Origin: Victivallaceae bacterium
Lineage (GTDB): Bacteria; Verrucomicrobiota; Lentisphaeria; Victivallales; Victivallaceae
DNA length: 64,000 bases
NCBI GenBank assembly: GCA_028709805.1
Contig: JAQUTL010000006.1
Span: forward strand, 1 to 64,000
Direction: 5' to 3'
The notes beneath the pieces are model-generated. The model searched no databases and was not told the DNA's origin. It was given only the letters and a program-made list of their open reading frames with translations. The stretch's first letter is position 1. Each line of letters starts with the position of its first letter. Of this stretch, positions 9,341 through 17,858 are shown in pieces. The translations under genes and the position numbers were made by a program.

Positions 9341-10144
9341 ATGAAATATGCGATTTTCAGTGACGTGCACAGTAACATGGAGGCGTTTGAGGTCATGTTG
9401 AATGTGTGCCGGAACGAGGGGGCGGAAAAGTATGTCTGCCTTGGCGATATTGTCGGGTACGGCCCGAATCCGCGCGAATGCCTGCACCGGTTGTGGGAGC
9501 TGGAACTGGTGGCGATGGTGCGCGGCAATCATGACGAATATGTCGCTTTGACCGATGAGGTGATGTCCGGATTCAACCCGAACGCCCGTCTGGCGGTGCT
9601 GTGGACCCGCGGTCAGCTTTCCTCCGAGGAACGCGCGTGGCTGGGCGAGCTGCCGCTGCGCAGCGTGATTCCCGGTACCGCGATCACGATTGTCCACGCC
9701 ACGCTGGATTCGCCGGACGCTTGGGGATATGTGTTTGACGATCATCACGCGGCTGACAATTTTTCCTATCAATTTTCTCAGCTCTGTTTCTGCGGCCACT
9801 CCCATGTGCCGGTGGCGTTCCGCAAGAAGCCGATGTCGTTCGGGGACGACAAAACCATCGAGATACTGCCGCAGTGGACCGAGCGTGAACGGGATCGGCA
9901 CAATTTTGCCGAAGCCGATTCGTTGAGTGTTGAAGTGGAGGCCGGGTATAAATATCTGTTCAATATCGGCAGCGTCGGCCAGCCGCGCAATCACGATCCG
10001 CGCGCCTCGTTCTGCATCTATGATGACATTGACCGCACCGTGACCAGATTCCGCATCCCATACGACTTTTCCGCTACTCAGGCGAAGATCCGCGCCGCCG
10101 GACTGCCGGAAAAACTTGCGACCAGACTGGCCAGCGGAACTTAG
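9341..10144 (+). CDS. calcineurin-like metallophosphoesterase
   Basis: 267 aa from ATG 9341; a TTG two codons upstream is less likely. The metal ligands of the family are visible: the FSDVHSN block at residues 6-12, GDIVGYGPNP, the GNHDE block and the later CGHSHVP. This is the YfcE/serine-threonine phosphatase-like group. Its substrate could be a phosphodiester or phosphoprotein and is not readable from sequence. It stands alone 36 bp after the RNase P RNA gene, so readthrough from that promoter is possible. Confidence 0.88.
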   Translation: MKYAIFSDVHSNMEAFEVMLNVCRNEGAEKYVCLGDIVGYGPNPRECLHRLWELELVAMVRGNHDEYVALTDEVMSGFNPNARLAVLWTRGQLSSEERAWLGELPLRSVIPGTAITIVHATLDSPDAWGYVFDDHHAADNFSYQFSQLCFCGHSHVPVAFRKKPMSFGDDKTIEILPQWTERERDRHNFAEADSLSVEVEAGYKYLFNIGSVGQPRNHDPRASFCIYDDIDRTVTRFRIPYDFSATQAKIRAAGLPEKLATRLASGT

Positions 10145-10231
10145 AAAACACCGCCGCCGGACAGTGATGGGGTTCGGCACGACAATATAATCATACAGGC
10201 AAAAGCAATATTTATTCGGAATATGTGACAA

Positions 10232-11362
10232 ATGGAAAACGGAGAAGCAAGTCAGCAGCATCACATGTCGCGGCGCATACGTCATGTGCGCCGCATCCTT
10301 ATAGTGAAACCGAGCAGCATGGGCGACATCATGCACACTTTCCGGGCGGTTCAGCTGCTGGCGGAAACCTATCCGAAAGCGGTATTTGACTGGGTGGTGA
10401 ATCCGGAATTTGAAGACCTGTTGAGTTATTCTCCGGTTGCGATCGCCGATATAATCCATTTCAAACGCAAGCAGCTCGGCCGGGTAATGACATTCGTCAC
10501 CGAAATCTTTCCGCTGATAAGTGCGCTCCGGCGTTACCGTTACGATCTGGTGATCGACTTTCAGGGATTGTTGCGCAGCGCGCTGCTTACCTGGATTACC
10601 CGGCATAAGCATTCGGTCGGATTCGCCGACCCGCGCGAGCCGGCGGCACGCCACTGGTATCATCGCCGCGTGAAGGTTCCTGATACCGCTGTCCATGCGG
10701 TGGATCGCAATCTGGCGCTGGCCGGATATTACTGCGATCAGTCGCAGTTGAGCGGAGCGTTCACGCTGCCGCACGACGAACGCAATCTCCGGCGCGCGTA
10801 TCGAAAACTTGAACATCGCAACATTGATCCGTCAAAAGGCATGGTGGCGATATTCCCCGGCGCGCGCTGGGCGAGCAAAACCTTTCCCGCCCAACTGTTT
10901 GCCGACCTGATAAACGGGCTGCATGAAAAGTTTCCCGATGTGTCGTTTCTGGTGATGGGGTCGATCAGCGAGAACGCCGCCGCCAGCGCGGTGCTGCGCC
11001 AGACCGGAAGTTACGCCCACAATCTGGTCGGTGCCACCCGGATCGGGGAAATGGTGGAACTGATCCGGCTTTCCCATCTGGCGATTGCCAATGACAGCGG
11101 TCCTCTGCACATCGCGGACACCATGGAGGTGCCGGCAATCGGGTTTTTCGGCGCCACCGATCCGGCCAAGACCGGTCCGCGCAGCGCATCGTCGGTGGTG
11201 TTTCAGCGCGAGGTGCCGTGCAAGAACTGCCTGAAGCGCGAGTGCGACGATGCGAAAAAACTGTGTTTCAAACTGCCTTTTGATGAAATTCTTGACAAAG
11301 CCGCGGCCATGCTTTCTCCGGAGTTGTCTAAAATAAAAGAAAAAACCACGGAGCAAATATGA
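10232..11362 (+). CDS. glycosyltransferase family 9 (heptosyltransferase-like)
   Basis: 376 aa; residues 1-14 are probably a short extension, since the family core starts at RILIVKPSSMGDIMHT. GT9 enzymes add heptose from ADP-heptose to the lipopolysaccharide inner core. Visible family blocks are the SSMGD motif, DLVIDFQGLLRSAL, FPGARWASKTFP (donor pocket) and IANDSGPLHIAD at about 285-296. A CxxC...C cluster near the C-terminus is not typical of all members. It overlaps the next gene by 4 bp. The presence of GT9 supports a Gram-negative type outer membrane. Confidence 0.9.
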   Translation: MENGEASQQHHMSRRIRHVRRILIVKPSSMGDIMHTFRAVQLLAETYPKAVFDWVVNPEFEDLLSYSPVAIADIIHFKRKQLGRVMTFVTEIFPLISALRRYRYDLVIDFQGLLRSALLTWITRHKHSVGFADPREPAARHWYHRRVKVPDTAVHAVDRNLALAGYYCDQSQLSGAFTLPHDERNLRRAYRKLEHRNIDPSKGMVAIFPGARWASKTFPAQLFADLINGLHEKFPDVSFLVMGSISENAAASAVLRQTGSYAHNLVGATRIGEMVELIRLSHLAIANDSGPLHIADTMEVPAIGFFGATDPAKTGPRSASSVVFQREVPCKNCLKRECDDAKKLCFKLPFDEILDKAAAMLSPELSKIKEKTTEQI

Positions 11363-12210
11363 AATCTGGATTGTTTGTGTTGACGTTGCTTCTTGCGGCG
11401 CTTCCGTTCGCGTCTCTTTTCGCGCAGATCGGAGTGACGCTGGATTTTCAGAAGCGCGAATTTTTGCGCTACGAGCCGGTGATCGCCAAGGTTACGCTCA
11501 GGAATGACAGCGGGCAGACCATCGTTTTCGGCAGCGGGGAGGATTTTCGCGGCGATCTCAAGTTCGAGATACTCGACCGCAGTAAACGCATACTGCCGTT
11601 GATCGATCCGGGAGTGCGCATGGTGGACGGCATTGTGATGCGGCCGGGGGAGAGTCAGGATGTTTTTGTGTATCTCAACCGGTTCTATGACTTGTCGTCA
11701 CCGAACCGGTATGATATCAAGTGTGTGGTCAGCCATACGTCTCAGGCCAAAAGTTACGAGTCGAATCCGAAATATCTTGAGGTGTCGCCGGGAGTCACGG
11801 AGTGGAAGCGGACGGTCGGCGTACCGGGGTTCATGCTTGAAGCGGACAAGCCTTCGCAGGACAGACTGCGCAGTTTTACGGTGCTGTCGCTTCAGAATAA
11901 CGGGCGGAAAAATCTTTATGTCGCGGTGGAAGACGATCATTTTGTTTACTCGGTGCGCTCGATATGCACGATTATGGGCAATGAGAATTTCTCCGCGGAA
12001 ATTGACAATCTCAGCCGGCTGCATCTGCTGATTCCGATTATGCCGAAGGAGTTCAAATATATAGTGATTGCCATGTCCGGCGATGTGGATCGGGAGAGCA
12101 TCTATAATTCCACCAATACGATTCCGGTTCTGGCGCGCGATCCTCAAAGCGGACGGGTGTATGTGGTTGGCGGAGAGGAAGCTCAAAAGGATGACGACCT
12201 GAAAATATGA
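11359..12210 (+). CDS. secreted protein of unknown function
   Basis: 283 aa. A clear signal peptide with hydrophobic residues 5-21 ends near LFAQ. The mature protein looks all-beta, beginning with a domain of about 110 residues reading like an immunoglobulin-type fold (KVTLRNDSGQTIVFGSGEDF). No catalytic motif is recognised. The ATG overlaps the GT9 stop as ATGA, so translation is coupled. A strong terminator follows at 12275. Confidence 0.75.
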   Translation: MKSGLFVLTLLLAALPFASLFAQIGVTLDFQKREFLRYEPVIAKVTLRNDSGQTIVFGSGEDFRGDLKFEILDRSKRILPLIDPGVRMVDGIVMRPGESQDVFVYLNRFYDLSSPNRYDIKCVVSHTSQAKSYESNPKYLEVSPGVTEWKRTVGVPGFMLEADKPSQDRLRSFTVLSLQNNGRKNLYVAVEDDHFVYSVRSICTIMGNENFSAEIDNLSRLHLLIPIMPKEFKYIVIAMSGDVDRESIYNSTNTIPVLARDPQSGRVYVVGGEEAQKDDDLKI

Positions 12211-12274
12211 TTTTCTCCTTTGCACCCCCCCGCTCGACCGGGGGCGCAAAGCGATATGACACAGCAATGGATGC

Positions 12275-12309
12275 GCGCGGAACGGCAAATCGCGGTTCCG
12301 CGCTTTTTT
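12275..12309 (+). terminator. rho-independent terminator after 11359-12210
   Basis: GCGCGGAAC (12275-12283) pairs perfectly with GTTCCGCGC (12295-12303), followed by six T. It closes the GT9 operon just before the convergent SGNH hydrolase gene. Confidence 0.85.
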
Positions 12310-12332
12310 ATCAGTTATGGCCCGGACGCGTT

Positions 12333-13487
12333 TTATTCCGCCAGATGGTACTTCATCCAACTGTAGATGGTGTTGCCGATCTGGTCGTATCCGTCCCCGG
12401 AGGGATGGACGCCGTTGCGTTGGCGGAGCGTCTGCGTGCGGCTTCCGGCGCAAACCGGTTCCTCCGCTGCCGGGAAGTTGTTTTCGCAATCCAAATTAAG
12501 GTTGGTCGGGATCAGAAACAGCTTTTTATCCGGACCGACGGAAAATTTCCGGATCATTTCGGAATTGAGAAAATGCTGGTTTTTCTTGAACTGCCAGCGG
12601 GTGAGTCCGCATGCGTAGTTGCTGCCGAAGGCGTCCTGACTTTTCGCGCCGGGGGTGACCAGACCGACGCCGATTATTGCATCCGGCGCGGCCGACCGCA
12701 GACCGGCGAGCATTTTATCGGCGTTGTCCAATAGTTTTCTCACGGTTTGAGCGATGGTGTCGTCCTGCGCCGTCAGAATATTGTTGATTCCAAGCATGAT
12801 GACAATGAAATCCGGGGGGCGGCCGCCGTTGTGAAGCCGGAGGTAGCCGGCGAAGTCGAACGTTCCGTTGATCAGAAACGGACTTGGGCGGAAATACGGC
12901 GGAGCGTCGGTTTGCATGTCGTGGAGCGGCGTCGGTATTTCCTTGGTCAAAAAGGTGTCCCACGTCCAGCCGCCGTAGCCTTCGTGGGCGATTCCGCCGG
13001 TCGGCGTTCCGCCGGGACCGTTGGTGCCGATCATCGTTAATTTCGGGTTGTCCGGCGCGGCAAAATTCTTATATATTTTTGCCGGATAGAGCGATGCGTC
13101 GGTCAGACTGTCGCCGATGAGCAGCAGCGTGATGTCGCGCCCGCTTCCGGAATCGCGCGGTGAAACGATCAGTGTCGTTACCGCAGAGTCGATTTCGCCG
13201 TTGTCATCAAATACTTTCAGCTCAAGCGGATAAACGCCGACATCCTCGGCGGACGCTGTGAACCGCCAGCGCTTTGCATCGTTGCGGCCTTTGACGCAGC
13301 TTACGTCAAACACATAGTTGTCCGGGGCGACCGCCAAGACCGCATTGTCGAAATAGAGGTTGGTTTCGATGCCTGGGACTGCATGGATCTCCGGCGGCAG
13401 CTGAAGTTTCAGCGTGGCCGCGTCCATTGCCGCGACCGTGGTCAGCATAAGGACGGCGAATGAGGACAGCAATGTTTTTATTACCAT
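12333..13487 (-). CDS. secreted SGNH/GDSL-family hydrolase
   Basis: 384 aa with a signal peptide ending near residue 23. The first 110 residues look like a beta-sandwich accessory domain. The SGNH domain follows: block I LLIGDSLTD with the nucleophile Ser127, a GxxGGWTWDTF region carrying the block II Gly, block III LGINN, and block V NGVHPSGDGY with the catalytic His361. Such enzymes are often carbohydrate esterases that remove acetyl groups from polysaccharides; that role is an inference. AAAAGGA precedes the ATG. Confidence 0.88.
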   Translation of the reverse strand: MVIKTLLSSFAVLMLTTVAAMDAATLKLQLPPEIHAVPGIETNLYFDNAVLAVAPDNYVFDVSCVKGRNDAKRWRFTASAEDVGVYPLELKVFDDNGEIDSAVTTLIVSPRDSGSGRDITLLLIGDSLTDASLYPAKIYKNFAAPDNPKLTMIGTNGPGGTPTGGIAHEGYGGWTWDTFLTKEIPTPLHDMQTDAPPYFRPSPFLINGTFDFAGYLRLHNGGRPPDFIVIMLGINNILTAQDDTIAQTVRKLLDNADKMLAGLRSAAPDAIIGVGLVTPGAKSQDAFGSNYACGLTRWQFKKNQHFLNSEMIRKFSVGPDKKLFLIPTNLNLDCENNFPAAEEPVCAGSRTQTLRQRNGVHPSGDGYDQIGNTIYSWMKYHLAE

Positions 13488-13581
13488 TTTTTTCCTTTTG
13501 CGCTGTTGTGCAACCTGTGATTCCTGTAGTATAGCCCCGGTTCCGGAAAAATCAAGCCGTCCGGCAGCATGTCCGGCGGAT

Positions 13582-13612
13582 AAAAAAAGCTCTGGATTTT
13601 TCCAGAGCTTTT
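13582..13612 (-). terminator. rho-independent terminator after purC
   Basis: AAAAGCTCTGGA (13585-13596) and TCCAGAGCTTTT (13601-13612) form a perfect 12-bp stem. On the minus strand the stem ends in a T-run (13582-13588), so it stops transcription from rplU-purC. Confidence 0.85.
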
Positions 13613-13632
13613 CATCACATGAAGATACTGAT

Positions 13633-14520
13633 TTATTCAGTCAGCTTGCGCAGCGCCTCACGGTATTTTTCGGAGGTCTTCGCCACCACTTCCGGCGGAA
13701 GTTCCGGACCGGGCGCGGTTTTGTTCCAGTCCAGCGTTTCAAGATAGTCGCGGACAAACTGCTTGTCCAGACTCACCGGGCTGGTTCCGATTTTGTACTG
13801 ATCGGCCGGCCAGAAGCGGCTGGAGTCGGGAGTGAGCACTTCGTCGGCCAGCGTGATTTTTCCGTCGATGACGCCGAATTCAAACTTGGTGTCCGCCACG
13901 ATGATGCCGCGTTCTTTCGCGTAGTCGGCGGCGGTGTTGTATATCTTCAGCGAAAGGTCGCGCAGTTGAACTGCGTGGTCCCGGCCGATGATTTTCTCAA
14001 GCTGTTCAAAACTGACCGCCTCGTCATGCAACCCCTGTTCGGCTTTGCTGGACGGAGTGAACAGCGCGGTGTCCAGTTTTTCCGCCTGCCGGTAGCCGGC
14101 GCGCAGTTTGATGCCGGACACAATGCCGGTTTTCTGGTAATCCTTCCAGCCAGACCCGACCAGATAGCCGCGGACAATGCATTCCGCCGGCAGCATCGCC
14201 GCTTTGCGGACGATCATGCTGCGCCCCTGAAGGTCGGCGGCGTATTTCACCAGCTCCGGCCGGGTGGTTACGTCGGCCGTTATCAGGTGGTTGGGCACGT
14301 CCTTGAGCAGGTTGAACCAGAAGAGCGAGATCTGAGTCAGCACTTCGCCTTTGCCGGGGATGCCGTTGGGCAACACCACGTCGAACGCGCTGAGCCGGTC
14401 GGTGGCGATGAACAGCAGAGCGTCTCCGAGATCGTAAACGTCGCGGACTTTTCCGCAGTTGACGAGTTTCAGTTCCGGGATGTCGCTCTCCAGCAGCGCG
14501 TGATTGGCGTCATAACGCAT
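13633..14520 (-). CDS. purC: phosphoribosylaminoimidazole-succinocarboxamide synthase
   Basis: 295 aa, the long form found in many bacteria and yeast. It joins CAIR and aspartate using ATP to make SAICAR in purine synthesis. Characteristic blocks are GKVRDVYDLGD (ATP-binding start), ATDRLSAFDVVLPNGIPGKG, ECIVRGYLVGSGWKDYQ and DTKFEFG followed by the DEVLTPDSSRFW segment. It lies 18 bp after rplU on the same strand, an unusual partner since rpmA and obg normally follow rplU. A strong terminator lies beyond its end. Confidence 0.97.
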   Translation of the reverse strand: MRYDANHALLESDIPELKLVNCGKVRDVYDLGDALLFIATDRLSAFDVVLPNGIPGKGEVLTQISLFWFNLLKDVPNHLITADVTTRPELVKYAADLQGRSMIVRKAAMLPAECIVRGYLVGSGWKDYQKTGIVSGIKLRAGYRQAEKLDTALFTPSSKAEQGLHDEAVSFEQLEKIIGRDHAVQLRDLSLKIYNTAADYAKERGIIVADTKFEFGVIDGKITLADEVLTPDSSRFWPADQYKIGTSPVSLDKQFVRDYLETLDWNKTAPGPELPPEVVAKTSEKYREALRKLTE

Positions 14521-14538
14521 TTTATTCCGCCGTCCGGA

Positions 14539-14856
14539 TTACTTGACGTTGATCGCGGTAATCTTCACGCGGGTGTAGTTCTGGCGATGGCCGCGCATGC
14601 GGCGCTGGCTCTTGCGGCGCTTCATCTTGAAAGCGATGACCTTCTTGCCGCGGAAAATGTCGACGATTTCCGCTTCGACGGTGGCTCCGGCCACCATCGG
14701 CGCGCCGACGTTGAGTTTGCCCTGTTCTTCGCCGGTGGCGAGGACATGGTCGAACACCACTTTCCCGCCGACTTCGCCTTCAACCAGTTCGATGTCGACG
14801 AGTTCGTCGACCGTTACCTTGTACTGCTTGGCGCCGGTTGCGATGATTGCGTACAT
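14539..14856 (-). CDS. rplU: 50S ribosomal protein L21
   Basis: 105 aa, standard length. MYAIIATGAKQYKV at the start and the basic C-terminal block KMKRRKSQRRMRGHRQNYT are diagnostic. It binds 23S rRNA in the large subunit. AAGGAG is well placed before the ATG. L27 (rpmA), the usual next gene, is absent; purC follows instead. Confidence 0.97.
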   Translation of the reverse strand: MYAIIATGAKQYKVTVDELVDIELVEGEVGGKVVFDHVLATGEEQGKLNVGAPMVAGATVEAEIVDIFRGKKVIAFKMKRRKSQRRMRGHRQNYTRVKITAINVK

Positions 14857-15045
14857 TTTACAACTCCTTGTATTTTCAAATTAATCTGATGTTCAGTCAA
14901 TACGAATCAATAATTTACATCAAAACTTATTTTATGCAAATCTCGGCGACGGAATTTTTTTGCAAAAATGGCGATTTTTATGCCGCGGACTTGAAAAAAA
15001 AGCAAATGATGGCAATTTATACAGTAATAATATAAGGAGTTCCGC

Positions 15046-16002
15046 ATGGTTAGACTGGCTTTGACGATGGGCGATCCCGCGGGGATCGGGCCGGAACTGA
15101 TCGTCCGCATTCTGGCGGACCGCCGGTGGAACGGCGAACGGATCGCCTTTGTGGTCTACGGTTCGCCGGAGGTTATCGAGTTCAACCGGAATAAATTTGC
15201 GCCGGATGTGGAGATCGAGGTGCGGCCGGCCTGTTCGCTGCTGATGAAGAAGGTCACGCCGGGGGTGGCGACCGCGGTTTGCGGACGCGCCGCGTTCGAT
15301 ACTTTGACCGCCGCGGTGGGTGACGCGCTGGAAAACAAGGTGGATGCCATCGTCACCGCGCCGATGAATAAACTGGCGGTGAATCTTGCCGGGATTCCGT
15401 TCACCGGACATACCGAGCGGATCGCGGAACTCTGCAATGTGAAGAATTTCGCCATGATGCAGTCGGCCGGAAATCTCCGGGTGGCGTTTGTCACCACCCA
15501 TGTGGCGCTGGCGGCGGCGCCGAAACTTTGCACTCCGGCCCGGATCACCGTGGTGGCCGGTCTTTTGCGTGACGCCTGCGTCGAGGAGGGAATCGCCAAC
15601 CCGGCGCTGGCGGCGGCGGCGATCAATCCGCACGCCGGAGAGAACGGCTGGATGGGCGGCGAAGACGAAGAGATCACCAAGCCGACGCTGGAAAAACTGC
15701 GCGCTCAGGGGATGAACATCGCCGGGCCGTTCCCGCCGGACACGCTGTTCATCGAAAAAATTCGCACCAGATTTGACGGCATACTTTCAATGTATCACGA
15801 TCAGGGACATATCCCGTTCAAGATGCTTGCGTTTGACCGCGGCGTCAACTCCACGCTCGGTCTGCCGATCATCCGGACCAGTGTGGATCACGGCACCGCC
15901 TACGAAATTGCTTATCAGGGCAAGGCCGACACCGGCAGCATGATCGCCGCGATCGAACTGGCGGCGGTGCGGGCCGAACACCGGAAAAAGGCCCGGCGAT
16001 GA
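15046..16002 (+). CDS. pdxA: 4-hydroxythreonine-4-phosphate dehydrogenase
   Basis: 318 aa. It oxidises 4-phosphohydroxy-L-threonine with NAD(P) in the deoxyxylulose-5-phosphate-independent branch of pyridoxal phosphate synthesis. TMGDPAGIGPE opens the protein. The metal ligands are His152 (TTHVALA), His196 (NPHAGENG) and His251 (YHDQGHIP), with FTGHTER as the substrate site. AAGGAG precedes the start. It overlaps the next gene by 4 bp (ATGA). Confidence 0.96.
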   Translation: MVRLALTMGDPAGIGPELIVRILADRRWNGERIAFVVYGSPEVIEFNRNKFAPDVEIEVRPACSLLMKKVTPGVATAVCGRAAFDTLTAAVGDALENKVDAIVTAPMNKLAVNLAGIPFTGHTERIAELCNVKNFAMMQSAGNLRVAFVTTHVALAAAPKLCTPARITVVAGLLRDACVEEGIANPALAAAAINPHAGENGWMGGEDEEITKPTLEKLRAQGMNIAGPFPPDTLFIEKIRTRFDGILSMYHDQGHIPFKMLAFDRGVNSTLGLPIIRTSVDHGTAYEIAYQGKADTGSMIAAIELAAVRAEHRKKARR

Positions 16003-17858
16003 GTCGCTGGCTGCACGGCGGAAACGCGTCGGCGCTGCCGGCTTTTCTTGCGGCGGCGGCGGTGGTTGCGCTGGTTGCGGAGATGCCTCCCGGCGAATTG
16101 GCGCTGCCGGCGGCGGCGTTGGCTTTTTTTTCTTTTCTTGCATATATTTTACAGCGGCGCGACGGAACGCTTCAGGGGCGGCTTGGCCGCGCGTGGGGAG
16201 AGTTGAACGGCGATCTGTTTATGGCCGCTTTTGCTTCGCTGCTGCTGGCCGGCGGAATGGTGCTGCCGGAGCTGGCTCCGGCGCGGTGGGGCGGGAGCGT
16301 CGGCGCGGTGGTGACGGTCGGCGGAGTGCTGATGGCGGCGGGGCTGCGCGGCGAGTCCGGCGGGCGCGAGACGCTGAATCGTTTGTTTTTTCTGTCAATT
16401 CTTCTGCTGGTGCTTTTCAGTTATTTTAACCGTCAGTTGTTTCTCCGGCTGCTTGAGCCGGTCGCGCTCGGCGTGACGGCGCTTTCCGGCGTCATGATTG
16501 TGCTGGGCGGTCTGCGGCGGCTGCGGCCGGCGATAATGGTGTTCATGGCGTTGTGGACGGCGGTGCTGGCTGCGGCGGCATGGCGGAGCTGGTCGGTTCC
16601 GCTTGAGCTTCCGGTGCGCACTCAGGCCGACGAAAAGCTGCTGCGCGAGGCGTTCGGCGATGTGGTGATGATGACGCTGCTTCCCGGTCGCGACCGGGTG
16701 AGGGTGTTTTACAAGGGGAACGGCAACTCCGGCGCCGAGAGCGCCGCGGCGGCGATTATCCGCGAACTGCCCTATGTTGAGGAGCTGTCGGCGGATATTC
16801 CGGGTGCGGTGAAAGCGCCGTCGGTCGGGGAATTCGATGTGGTCATTGTGCGGTCAGGCATGCCGGAGCATCTTACCGGCTGCGAACTTATGTTTCAGGC
16901 CTACGCGCGGATGGCCGCGAACGGCGCACTGGTGGTGCGGCGCGGAATTTTCGAAGCGCTGCCGGCCAAGTCACGCGCGGCTTTGGCCGGGTTCGGATTC
17001 CGTTATCCGTTGGAGTATCCGAACGATTATGAAGTGTTTTCCAATTCGCCGCCGCAGGTGTCGCTGAAGACGCTGGATGAGCGTCTGGCCAAACTTGCTC
17101 CGGGCAATCCGCTGGTTCCGGCCGACGTGCTCGGTTATCTGATGGAGCAGGCCAACTCGCTGCGGCCGCCGGTGGAGAAGCGCTGGCCTTCGCCCGGAGG
17201 TCCTGATCTCACCGGACTGTGGGGATGGTCGTGGTGGTGGCTGTTGATCCCGGCGGTAATGGGGTGGTGGGGGTTCCGGCTGTTTTGCGGCGGGCGCGGC
17301 GTTGTTTCGTTCGTCGGGCTGGACGCGGTTGAAGACGGTGCTTACGCCGGAGCGGTTCTGGCGGTGCTGTACGGCTTCGCGTATCAGTCCGGCATGATCG
17401 ACCCGATACTGCTCGGCGGCGGCGCGGTGTTGATTCCGCTGTTGCTGCTGGCGTCCGGCGGCGCGGTGGAGAACTGGCGGCGTCCGGCGGCGTTTTTGCT
17501 GCTGTTGCTGTCAGTGTGGTGGCTGCCGAACGGCATGATATGGCTGGTGGCGGCACTGGTTGTCTGGCGATGGCTGCGGCGCTGGATCATTCCGGCTGCG
17601 GCGCTGTATTTGCCGCTGCTTGCGTTATGGCCGCAGGCGGCGTTTGTGGGGGCGCTTGCGGTGCTGGCGTCCGGCATTTTGATCCGGCAGACGGAGTCGC
17701 CGGAAATGCGCAGGGAAGACGCCGGACTTTACAATTTCTGTGTTACTTCCGCCGCGGCGCTGACGGTGCTGGCTGTTTATTCTAATATGACGGCGATAAT
17801 GCCGTTTGCCGTTGCGCTGGCCATGTGGCGGCTTCCGGCGGTATGGAGAAAAAAATGA
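15999..17858 (+). CDS. polytopic membrane protein with degenerate spermidine-synthase-like domain
   Basis: 619 aa. About seven N-terminal membrane segments (to residue 205) are followed by a soluble part of about 200 residues, then several more membrane segments to the end. The soluble part contains FDVVIVRSG followed by a segment like the C-terminal half of a spermidine-synthase Rossmann fold, but the Gly-rich SAM/dcSAM loop is not present, so catalysis is doubtful. The ATG overlaps the pdxA stop, and its own stop overlaps the next start, giving a translationally coupled trio. Confidence 0.65.
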   Translation: MSRWLHGGNASALPAFLAAAAVVALVAEMPPGELALPAAALAFFSFLAYILQRRDGTLQGRLGRAWGELNGDLFMAAFASLLLAGGMVLPELAPARWGGSVGAVVTVGGVLMAAGLRGESGGRETLNRLFFLSILLLVLFSYFNRQLFLRLLEPVALGVTALSGVMIVLGGLRRLRPAIMVFMALWTAVLAAAAWRSWSVPLELPVRTQADEKLLREAFGDVVMMTLLPGRDRVRVFYKGNGNSGAESAAAAIIRELPYVEELSADIPGAVKAPSVGEFDVVIVRSGMPEHLTGCELMFQAYARMAANGALVVRRGIFEALPAKSRAALAGFGFRYPLEYPNDYEVFSNSPPQVSLKTLDERLAKLAPGNPLVPADVLGYLMEQANSLRPPVEKRWPSPGGPDLTGLWGWSWWWLLIPAVMGWWGFRLFCGGRGVVSFVGLDAVEDGAYAGAVLAVLYGFAYQSGMIDPILLGGGAVLIPLLLLASGGAVENWRRPAAFLLLLLSVWWLPNGMIWLVAALVVWRWLRRWIIPAAALYLPLLALWPQAAFVGALAVLASGILIRQTESPEMRREDAGLYNFCVTSAAALTVLAVYSNMTAIMPFAVALAMWRLPAVWRKK

